From Excoecaria cochinchinensis (taxonomy: Eukaryota > Streptophyta > Magnoliopsida > Malpighiales > Euphorbiaceae): DNA of 64,000 nucleotides. Numbering within the stretch: the first letter of the stretch is position 1; every line of letters begins with the position of its first letter. The stretch is from assembly GCA_947683425.1 (NCBI GenBank), contig CANTUQ010000073.1, forward strand, positions 9,210,501-9,274,500. Reading direction: 5' to 3'. The position numbers were made by a program, and so were the translations under genes. Below are positions 55,763 through 64,000 of the stretch, in pieces. The notes under the pieces are model-generated. The model ran no database searches. It was not told the DNA's origin and saw nothing but the letters and a program-made list of their open reading frames with translations.

Positions 55763-56504
55763 GAAGATGAACAATATGAACAACACGAACACATGAACAA
55801 TTAAATAAAAATAATATGAACAATTGAACAAGAATAATAAAATAGTTCTAAGAGAATTTACATTGTTAACTAATCAAATAAAAAGTAAAAACAAGAAATA
55901 AGAAGAAAATAATAAGACTAAAAGAATTTACATGTTAACTAATTAATTATAAATAAAAAATCAAATTAAACTTAAACTAAGAAATTGAGCCAAGAATGTT
56001 TACCCTCAAAATTTATCTTGATGAAGAGAAGGTAAGATCCAATTCCTTGTCTTGTATTGTTGGAATAAAATTAGAAAATAAAATATTGAAAGTGAATTTT
56101 TACTTAAGAACAAATAATTTATTTATTTGTCTCAAAGCAAAAATTGTCAATTGAAAATAAGAAAATTCTCAAGAACAAAAATTGTTATTTTCTGCCTTAA
56201 AAATTGCTGGAAATTGCTTTAGAAATTGAGAGAATTTGTTCTTGAAAGAAGAAAAAAAGAAGAAAAATATTTTCTAAAAAAAATCCTCTTCAATTCTCAC
56301 TAAAAAACTCTTTTTATTCCCCCTAAAATTCAGATTTTTTAATTAAAAAATTAAATTAATTTAATTCCCATAACTACAAAAAACCACTGAATTTATTGTG
56401 TTGGAAGACAGAAGGCTTTTTGAATTAAATTTTGCAAAAAAAATGAGTTAAAAAGCATTTAAAATGAAGAAGTTATGGCCAAAAAGGCCAAAATAGGCAA
56501 AACG

Positions 56505-56606
56505 GACGAACAAGGGCACGGGGCGCCCCGTTGGTGCGCCCGACGGTCAGCCCGCGCGCGGGCAAGCGCGCCCAGCGCTGTCGCAGCTCGACACTCGCGC
56601 GGAATT
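56505..56606. other. GC-rich block in Tat B LTR
   Basis: About 100 bp with GGGGCGCCCC, CCCGCGCGCGGG and other short palindromes, near the LTR start (minus direction). Homologous in place to 3410-3640, 29127-29275 and 38523-38672. Confidence 0.75.
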
Positions 56607-56848
56607 TTTTATTTTTTTTTTAAATTCCTATAAAATATAATAATTTAAAAACTCACTTTTTTCATCACAAAATAATTTTTAAAATACTTTAAAAATTTTT
56701 TTGAAATACATTTTTATTTAATTTTAAAACAACAAATCAACAAGGAAATCGTCACTTCCAACTTTCATTCTTTTTGCCTATAAATTGGCACACTTAATTT
56801 CATTATTGGGTAATCCTGATCAAAGCTAATCGGGACCCGGTGTCTATA

Positions 56849-58709
56849 GTTGCCCCCAATTTTGGGGAGGCTAGTGTGTGGATGCCTAGGTGAGCCAAAA
56901 ATTCAGGAAAAGGAAAGAAGCGCGTACCTAAGGTTTCCTCCTTCCAGCTGCTCCCTCGGGAACAGTGCTGTGATTCATCCTCTTGAGCTGCACTGAGTCA
57001 CTGACAAGACTATAAAGTGCCAAGGAACCATCCTAAGACGGTGATGCGCCGAGTTGTTACCAAGACTACAAGACGCGAAAGATAAATCGCACCGAGCCGC
57101 TGACAAGGCTACTAAAAGTGCGCTACACAGGTGCTATCCGCAGATAGCGATGCACCGAGCCACTGACAAGGCTACGAAACGCGAAACAAAAGAGATGCAC
57201 CGAGCCGCTGACAAGGCTACTAAAAGTGCACTGCACGGAGTCGCTGACAAGACTACTAAACGTGCAGGGTTCCATCCTAAGACGGTGATGTGCCGAGCCA
57301 CTGACAAGGCTACTAAAAACGCACAAGAGAGATGCACATAGTCACTACCAAGACTACCAAAAGTGCACGAAAGAACTACACCAAGCCACTACCAAAGCTA
57401 CCAAAAGTGCACTGTTCCTTCTTCTGATTATGATGCATCGAGTCGCTGACAAGACTACGACATGCGAAACTTGTTCTTCTGAGCTGCACCGAGTCTGCTA
57501 CAGACTACCAAAAGTGCACTGCACCGAGTCGCTGACAAGACTACAAAAAGTGCAGGATTCCATCTTCGAATGGCGACTGTCTTCTTTTAGATATTTCCTG
57601 CAAAATTATGTGCACAAAAATACATACAAGAAAACGTGTGTGTATGATATGAGATGTAAATGTTTGCAAAAATAGATTGACCCTATCCTAGGTGGTTAAG
57701 GGTCTGCCGAGGATATAGCTTGGCTGCTACGTTACACTTCTAAGAATCTGATAGAGTGACACTTTGGCATTGGGGACTCTGACCCTAAGACATTTTCTGA
57801 GAGACATCAAATGTGCATCTTTGCCCCCCAGTCAATGATCGCATGCCCAGGACTCTGACTCATGCATTATCTGACTGAAGAATGATCATCTGAAGCATAT
57901 GTCGCCTTATTACTCCAGGCATTAAACGTCATTATTTTAAAAGGTAGTGCGTACCTTGTGGATTTTCACACTAGCTTTTCTTTGCGGGAAATGCGTCCCC
58001 TAAGGGATTTTCACATAACCCTTTGCCTAACTTTTGCCTGGGATGGACCCAACCCAAACCAGCAGCTTTTTATTTTTATATATTTTTTTGTAAGGCAGAT
58101 TGCCTGTCTCCAGGTTTTCACCCTGCCCTTTGGCCTAACTTTTGCTTAGAGAGCCAGTTACGGTTTTCATCTCTAACGGCCTCTTTTTTTCAAGATTTTT
58201 TTAATCTTTTTTTATATATTTTTTTTATTTTTATTTTTTATTAAGCTGCAAGAGAAAGCTATTATCAGAACCACCGAGAAGAGTGAACAGCACCTATCTG
58301 CTTAGGCACCTTCCGACAGAATGATTAGACAATAGTCATTAGATGAATAAGTGATATATTTCTTTTTAAAGCAAAACTAAAAAAAACAATGTCAACTGTA
58401 TTCTTTTATTCATTGCAAAATTGAGTACATTTCTATATGATTTCATCATACATGATCCTTATTTAACAATAATTCAAAAGCACAAGACTACACCTAACCT
58501 CGGAATAGATCTTGTAAGCATCAAACTCCTGTTATCAATCTGCCCTCTCGGGTTTTCTCGATTGAACATTCTCTCTTGGCCCTTAATTTTTGCCCAGGAT
58601 GCCTTTTTTTGGTTTTCACCCTGATAGGGCGCCCAATTTTAGCAAGGCCGCCTTTTTTCAGTTTTCGACCCGCGGGGCATTTATTCTCTTCTTTTCATTT
58701 TTTGGTCTT
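56849..58709 (-). other. 3' UTR of Tat element B
   Basis: Minus strand: CCCCGCGGGTCGAAAAC.., GAAAACC modules, CAATCGAGAAAACCCGAGAGGG, AATGAATAAAAGAATAC and GGGTTGGGTCCATCCCAGGC as in element A, then a different minisatellite (57040-57550), ending TTGGGGGCAAC before the LTR. No coding sequence. Confidence 0.82.
57040..57550 (-). repeat. Irregular minisatellite, CACCGAGYCGCTGACAAGRCTACT core
   Basis: About eleven copies of a 24-26-bp core followed by AAAAGTGC or AAACGCG, with variable spacers (about 35-60 bp). Unrelated in sequence to the minisatellite of elements A and 2, although it lies in the same position. The open frames across it are artefacts. Confidence 0.88.
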
Positions 58710-61699
58710 TAGCCATGGAACCTTTTTAGTCTATCGACATTGACCGGGTCTTTAAACTCATTCCCATCGCTGTCTGCCAAGATTGCTGCTCCCTTTGTTA
58801 GCAACTTTTTCAAAATGAACGGGCCTTCCTAGGTTGGCCTGAATTTTCCTCGTATGTCCGGCACTCCCGGCCTCATCATCTTAAAGACCAAATCCCCTTC
58901 TTTCAACGGGTGCTTTCGTACCTTCTTGCCAAAGGACCAAGCTAGTCTCTTATGATAAACCTGATTGTGGTAATAGGCTCTCAATCTATCTTCATCCAAC
59001 AAATTCAACTGCAACAATCGCTGTTGTGCCCATTCTGTCTCTGGAACCTCGGCTTCCATGACTACCCTTAAGGATTTTAGCTCAATTTCAACCGACAGAA
59101 CCGCTTCGGTTCCGTATACCAGGGAAAATGGTGTTGCTCTCGTAGAGGTTCTGACTGTGGTTCTATAACCCCAAAGTGCAAAAGGCAGCTTTTCCGCCCA
59201 ATCTTTATAGCTCTGAACCATCTTGGCCAATATTCTTTTCACATTCTTGTTTGCAGCTTCAACCGCACCGTTAGCTTGAGGACGGTAAGGAGAAGACTTG
59301 TGACGCTGGATTTCGTACTTCTGAAGCATCTGTTTAGTTTCTGCTAAGAACTGTACCCTATTATCAGATACAATATGGTGTGGGAGGCCATATCTGCATA
59401 TCAAATTCCGCTCGATGAACTTAGCCATATCCCGGGCATCAATCTTCTTGAAAGATTCAGCTTCGACCCACTTAGTGAAATAATCAATGGCAACTATAAT
59501 GAACCTGTGCCCATTAGAAGCTGTAGGATGTATCTCGCCTATGATATCTATCCCCCAAGCTGCAAATGGCCATGGAGATGTCAAATTATGTAGCTCTGAA
59601 ACTGGGACATGCCTTAAATTCGCGTATTGCTGGCATAACTGGCATTGCTTCACATATTTTAAACAATCTGTATCCATTGTGAGCCAATAGAATCCTTAGC
59701 GCATGATCTTCTTTGCTAAGGCTAAGCCATTTATGTGAGCTCCGCAGACTCCAGCATGAACCTCTTCCATAACCTTTTCAGCTTCTTTTTCCGCCAAACA
59801 TCTTAACTGGATACCATCAGCTTGCCTCTTATACAAAGTGCCATTTACACTGATGAACCGAGTAGACAACTTTCGAATCATCCTTTGGTCTTTCTCAGTG
59901 GCTTCCTCTGGAAAAACTGACCGTTCCAAGTAATTCTGAATGTCGTAGTACCAAGGGTTTCCATTAGTGGCCCCAACATCCATCACCTGCTCAGCTTCAA
60001 AGCAGGGCTTTTCCGAGCTAGAGATTAGCACGGGTTTCATAGTGACCCCTGTTGGATTATCCCACATGGACACCAATGTCGCTAGAGCATCAGCCAATTG
60101 ATTTTCATCCCTGGGAGTGAAGTGAAAAGTGCAAGTCTTGAACTGGCTACTCAACATTCTCAAGTGCTTCACGTAAGGTAACAGCCTCTCTTCCTTAACT
60201 GACCATTCCTCTCTGATCTGATGAATTACTAATGAAGAATCTCCGAAGACTTCTGCGGTCTTTGCCCCCAGAGCCAGCAATGCTTCCAATCCAAAGATGC
60301 AAGCTTCATATTCTGCTTCATTATTGGTCACCTTGTACCTCAACTTTTTAGCTAATGGCAGCTTTTCACCATCCGGGGTCGTAAGAATGATCCCTGCTCC
60401 TGCCCCTTTACTATTAACTGCCCCATCAAAGAACAATTTCCACCCTTGTACTGCTATGGCCATAACATCTTCATCTGGGAAATTGTATTTGAATTGGTCT
60501 CCCTCAATAGGATGCTCAGCCAAGAACTTAGCTACAGCTCTTCCTTTAATGGTTTTCCTGGTAATGTATTCGATATCGAACTCCTGCAATAATAGTAACC
60601 ATCTTCCCATCTTTCCCAGCAAAGAGGGTGCTTCCTGAAGGTACCTAAGCGGGTTATGCTTGGCAACCGCTTGTACACTGAAGGAATGAAAGTAGTGCCG
60701 CAACTTCTTAGAAGCCCAAATAACTGCTAAGCAAATCTTTTCCACTTCCACATATTTGGCTTCATATGTCAAGAATTTCTTACTAAGATAGTAGACAGCA
60801 AATTCTACCCCAAAATCATCCTCCTGGGCCATCATGGCACCCACTGAATTGTCTTCTATAGCCAGATACAAGATTAGTGGCTTGGCATGCCGTGGTGGTC
60901 TTAAAACTGCAGGATTCAAGAGATAATCCTTAATAGTATCAAAAGCCAATTGACAATCATTATTCCACACCACTGGCTGATTCTTCCTAAGAAGCTTGAA
61001 GATGGGCTCACATACTGAAGCCAGCTTGGCAATAAACTGGCTGATGTACTAAAGCTTTCCCAGAAAACTTCTAACCCCTTTCTCTTTTTGAGGCACTGGC
61101 ATCTCTCTGATGGCCTTGACTTTGTCAGGATCTACTTCAATTCCTCTCTGGCTTACCACATGGCCTAACAGCTTACCCGAGGTAACTCTAAAAATGCACT
61201 TCTTGGGATTGAGGTGCAGATCATACTTATTAATCCTTTGAAAGAACTTTTCTAAAGCCTCGAAGTGACCTTCTCTGGTAGCTGACTTGATCATCATGTC
61301 GTCAACATACACCTCCACTTCCTTGTGGATCAAATCATTGAGAACTCTGGTGGCCATCCTCTGATAGGTCGCTCCTGCATTCTTTAGTCCGAAAAGCATG
61401 ACCCGGTAAGCAAATGTACCCCATTCGGTGATAAAGGCTGTCTTAATCCGATCCACTATCTTGTTAAGGATTTGATTGTATCCTGCGTACCCATCCACGA
61501 AGCTGTACATCATGCAAGCAGCGGCACTGTCTACCAGCACATCAATATGAGGCAGAGGAAAATCATCTTTCGGGCAAGCTTTGTTCAGGTCCCGATAGTC
61601 CACACATACTCGAACTTTTCCATCCTTTTTAGCCATAGGAACTACATTAGCCAGCCACGTCGGGTATTTAACCTCCAGTAGAAAGAAATTTAGCCTCAA
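58710..61699 (-). pseudogene. pol: Tat pol: RT, two RNases H, integrase (broken)
   Basis: RT from 61699: VPMAKKDGKVRVCVDYRDLN, KDDFPLPHIDVLVD, FVDGYAGYNQI, TFAYRVMLFGLKNAGATYQR, catalytic YVDD near 61300, LGHVVSQRGIEVD. A TAG lies at 61049-61051. Retroviral-type RNase H (60900-60480) is followed by an archaeal-like RNase H: FFDGAVNSKGAGAGIIL, NNEAEYEACIFGLEALL, GDSSLVIHQI, NQLADALA (about 60450-60070). A TAA lies at 59696-59698. Integrase follows with the zinc region, GIDIIGEI, VSDN and GAVEAANK. A TAG lies at 58829-58831 and the natural end DRLKRFHG at 58710. The paired RNases H are the hallmark of the Tat lineage. Confidence 0.92.
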
Positions 61700-64000
61700 T
61701 CTGCTTATGGATCTCTTCTTTCACCTTCTGAGCCCATTCTGGCCTAAGCCTTCTGAGCTTTTGTTTGACCGGTTTACTTTCTGGGTAAGTTGGAATGGCA
61801 TGTTCGGCTACATCTCGATCAATCCCCGGCATGTTCTCGTAGGTCCAAGCAAAGACTTTTTCATATTTTTTCAATATTCTCTCAAATTTTAGCCTCTCCT
61901 CAGGAGTTATGTCTGATGCTATCAAAATTTCCTTTGGATTCTCCAAAGTTTCGAGATTAAATGCAGTCGTGCTAGTTGAGTTAATGTCAAAGATGAATGC
62001 ATCATGTTTATGATCATGAGAAATGAAATCATTAGAAACATCACACAAGTAAGCAAAGTTATTCATCTCATTAATGTAATCAGAAACATTAACATTGTCA
62101 TTAAAAAGTTCTGGCATAAAAAGACTATCTAAACAACTACTGCCTTCATCTTCTGTCGATGATGATGCTGCAGCCGACTGGGCTTTAACTTCTTGGCTTA
62201 GTGGAGGCTTATCAACCACCTCCGGTGAAATCTTCAAATTTTCAATCTCTAGCTCTAGCTCTACCATCTTTTCTTTTCCCTTCAACCTAGTAGCTAACAG
62301 CTTATCAGTGACAATCTCCTCAGGCCCATCCCTGTCCCAGACACTGCACTGAGTCATGATCTCCTCATCCCAGAAGTTCTTCGAGGACTTGATAACTCCA
62401 ACATCCCAGTCGAAGACATCATTGAAAATTTCAAACCCCGGAACAATCTTTCCATCGACCCACTGAGGCTCCTCTTCTCCAGTATAAGCACAAACTGAAG
62501 ATGAGGGAATAAAACTCTCTGAAATGTGGGAAATCTTCCCTGACACTTTCTTCCTGCCATGCTCTCCTTTGTAGCCCAGACCCTTCCGATCTTTCTGACC
62601 TTGTGTTGTGATGGCATCTTGTAGCCCCTGCGAATTTTTACCCAATCCGGCCCCTGGGAGGAAGTGCATCTTCTTCATCATGTTCACCACTTGAGGGCTA
62701 TCTGCCAAGCCCTGCTCCTCACCAATCACTGATACGTGAAAGCCACTAAATGGCTGATTAGAGATCCCCAAGGCAGACACTTGGTTCTCTCTTGCTGCTT
62801 TTATGGTCACCACCTCCCCTTCCTGAGGTATCTTTTCCATTTGGTGCAGGGTGGATGGCACTCCTCCCAATTTATGGAACCACGGTCTTCCCAATAAGGC
62901 TAAGAAATTGGCTGGGATAGGCAAGACCACAAACTCTACCTCCGTCTCAATAGGCCCAGTCCTAACTAGAGCTCTGAATGTTCCCGATGCCTGTCTTCGA
63001 GAATTATCGTAGGCTGTGATGGTCAGATCAGACTTACTCAACATACTCTCATTCAGCCCAAAAGCTTGAAGTGCCATTAGGGGACAAACATTTATGGATG
63101 ACCCATCATCAACCATAACACAAGCGGTGTGCTTACCGTTAATTTGAGCCTTGATGTATAGTGGTCGGTTGTGATTGCGGCCTTCAGTTGGCAAATCTGC
63201 GTCAGAAAACACCAATCTTTCCCCTGATCCCCCTTTGACGAGATCTAGCAGCTCAGATGGAGAAATTATGGTGGCTACGGTGGACTCACTCAATGCCTCA
63301 ACTAACTTCTGTCTATGAGAAGGGGACTGCCTTAGAAGGTCCCAAATAGATATCTGAGCCGTGGTCTTTTTCAGCTGCTTCACTATAGTATTTTCTTCCG
63401 GCTCCATCTCTACAGGTGTTTGCACAGGGTCTTGCTGCTTCTCAACTTCGGGGACCACTCTCCCACTTCTTGTTACAGCCCCAACTCTCTCATCCTCCTC
63501 CGAATCCCACAGATCCGTGAACTCTCCATCCTTCTCATCTTCGTTTTCGTCTCCACTCTTACTAGTGGACCAACAGTCTATCGCCGCCACGGGAATCCCT
63601 TCTTCACTTGCCTCAGGGCGAGTGATAGCGACGTATTCATTGCCATACAAATCCTGTAATACATACCATTTAGGCAAGCTCGACCCAATCATGAAGACAG
63701 GTGGTGGCACAGCATTAAAATTAGACTTCTTCTTGCTCTCCCTCTTTTCAGGATCAGTGATCTGCTTACTATCGATCAGATCCTGAATCTGGTGCCTCAA
63801 CCTGAAGCAATTGTCTGTCAGATGGCCCGTATGTTGGTGAAAGGCACAGTATTCATTCTCTTTATACCCCGGTTCCCCTTGGGTCCTAGCTGGCCTAGGT
63901 GGCAGGGGTTGTAGCTTCCCCTCCTTCATCAACCTCTTCAGTACCCATGACAAAGGCCTACCCAAATTCGAAAAGTACCTCTGATTCATTCCTGTTGCTG
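61668..64000 (-). CDS. gag-pro: Tat gag C-terminus, protease and G-patch-like linker
   Basis: Open from the window edge to 61668. Numbering from the Met at 63989, which is not the true start: YFSNLGRPLSWVLKRL, a knuckle-like C48-x2-H51-x4-H56-x4-C61, the linker, an aspartic protease near residue 294 (CVMVDDGSSINVCPL) with LPANFLALLGRPWFH downstream, a G-patch-like stretch at about residues 432-470 (FLPGAGLGKNSQGLQDAI..KGLGY), an acidic/Ser-rich linker, then EHAIPTYPESKPVKQKLRRLRPEWAQKVKEEI leading into RT. A frameshift at about 61680 separates it from the RT frame (61699 on). The N-terminal gag is outside the window. Confidence 0.88.
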   Translation of the reverse strand, partial: ATGMNQRYFSNLGRPLSWVLKRLMKEGKLQPLPPRPARTQGEPGYKENEYCAFHQHTGHLTDNCFRLRHQIQDLIDSKQITDPEKRESKKKSNFNAVPPPVFMIGSSLPKWYVLQDLYGNEYVAITRPEASEEGIPVAAIDCWSTSKSGDENEDEKDGEFTDLWDSEEDERVGAVTRSGRVVPEVEKQQDPVQTPVEMEPEENTIVKQLKKTTAQISIWDLLRQSPSHRQKLVEALSESTVATIISPSELLDLVKGGSGERLVFSDADLPTEGRNHNRPLYIKAQINGKHTACVMVDDGSSINVCPLMALQAFGLNESMLSKSDLTITAYDNSRRQASGTFRALVRTGPIETEVEFVVLPIPANFLALLGRPWFHKLGGVPSTLHQMEKIPQEGEVVTIKAARENQVSALGISNQPFSGFHVSVIGEEQGLADSPQVVNMMKKMHFLPGAGLGKNSQGLQDAITTQGQKDRKGLGYKGEHGRKKVSGKISHISESFIPSSSVCAYTGEEEPQWVDGKIVPGFEIFNDVFDWDVGVIKSSKNFWDEEIMTQCSVWDRDGPEEIVTDKLLATRLKGKEKMVELELEIENLKISPEVVDKPPLSQEVKAQSAAASSSTEDEGSSCLDSLFMPELFNDNVNVSDYINEMNNFAYLCDVSNDFISHDHKHDAFIFDINSTSTTAFNLETLENPKEILIASDITPEERLKFERILKKYEKVFAWTYENMPGIDRDVAEHAIPTYPESKPVKQKLRRLRPEWAQKVKEEIHKQIEAKFLSTGG

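Larger units (their letters stand above)
46866..56848 (-). repeat. 3' LTR of Tat element B, interrupted
   Basis: On the minus strand it starts TATAGACACCGGG at 56848 (the usual TG reads TA) and ends GGCGCGCATCA at 46866. 54260-56848 and 46866-46986 are LTR, about 2.7 kb in all. The interruption is an Athila-type element whose target is in the PBS-like word TGATGACTCCAT. 54260-55550 holds the 3' LTR blocks seen in the other copies. Confidence 0.88.
46866..64000 (-). mobile_element. Tat/Ogre-type element B (minus strand, runs off the right edge)
   Basis: Reading leftward from the right edge: gag-protease (64000-61668), RT, RNase H x2, integrase (61699-58710), 3' UTR with minisatellite (58709-56849), and 3' LTR (56848-46866, split by the element at 46987-54254). 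The dual RNase H identifies the Tat lineage. The coding part is nearly complete but has a frameshift and three stops. The 5' LTR is outside the window. Confidence 0.9.

Noticed and set aside
57054..57341. Frame with repeated HRAADKATKSAL
   Set aside because: Translation of the minisatellite in the Tat 3' UTR, which is non-coding in all sister elements.
1..64000. Host protein-coding, tRNA or rRNA genes
   Set aside because: Every long frame is either a retrotransposon protein or a repeat artefact; no host gene family was recognised. A low-expression small host gene cannot be excluded by eye.

Overview
The window is a nest of plant LTR retrotransposons, with no host gene, tRNA, rRNA or prokaryotic feature that I can support. 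The host is an angiosperm with an AT-rich, repeat-dense genome, probably pericentromeric or similar heterochromatin. The evidence is three Ty3/gypsy lineages typical of plants (Tat/Ogre, Athila, and a TGTAACACCC-type chromovirus-like lineage with 4-kb LTRs), nested insertions with 5-bp target duplications, and many microsatellites. The species cannot be named from the sequence.

Layout, left to right. 1-5398: 3' half of Tat element A (+): integrase, long 3' UTR with a 65-bp minisatellite, 3' LTR. 5399-6719: relic of an Athila-type ORF1 unit (copy 1). 6720-18099: a non-autonomous element with 4-kb LTRs and only a 1.27-kb interior. Its 3' LTR is interrupted by a 4.07-kb solo LTR (13414-17481, TSD TACTG) and cut off at 18100 by an Athila element. 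18100-28884: degenerate Athila (+) with LTR, PBS, gag, pol and a long ORF1 behind an apparent intron. 28885-39588: Tat element 2 (+), gutted, carrying a reverse solo LTR (34373-35947, TSD TTGAT). 39589-44280: a mosaic of Tat fragments (element C). 44281-46865: ORF1 unit copy 2. 46866-64000: Tat element B (-), running off the right edge, its 3' LTR split by a young gag-only Athila derivative (46987-54254, -).

How the parts work: gag makes the particle. Protease, RT, RNase H (two in Tat: retroviral-type plus archaeal-like) and integrase copy and insert the DNA. LTRs supply promoter and terminator. Most copies are broken by stops and frameshifts. The gag-only element has nearly identical LTRs and an intact gag, so it could move only with pol supplied in trans.

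The most interesting signal is not a gene. Several lineages carry arrays of 35-45-bp imperfect palindromes (cores such as CACGGTGGCAACC/GGTTGCCACCGTG, CACGACTCGTGA, GTCGCGATCGCGAC), often spaced about 72 bp. In the Athila-type LTRs they sit just upstream of the TATA box. Second arrays lie inside the Athila-type elements directly before a splice-donor/intron/acceptor arrangement leading into ORF1. In one element the ORF1 start codon appears only at the splice junction. A conserved three-hairpin module near the 3' end of three divergent LTRs is the second unusual structure.
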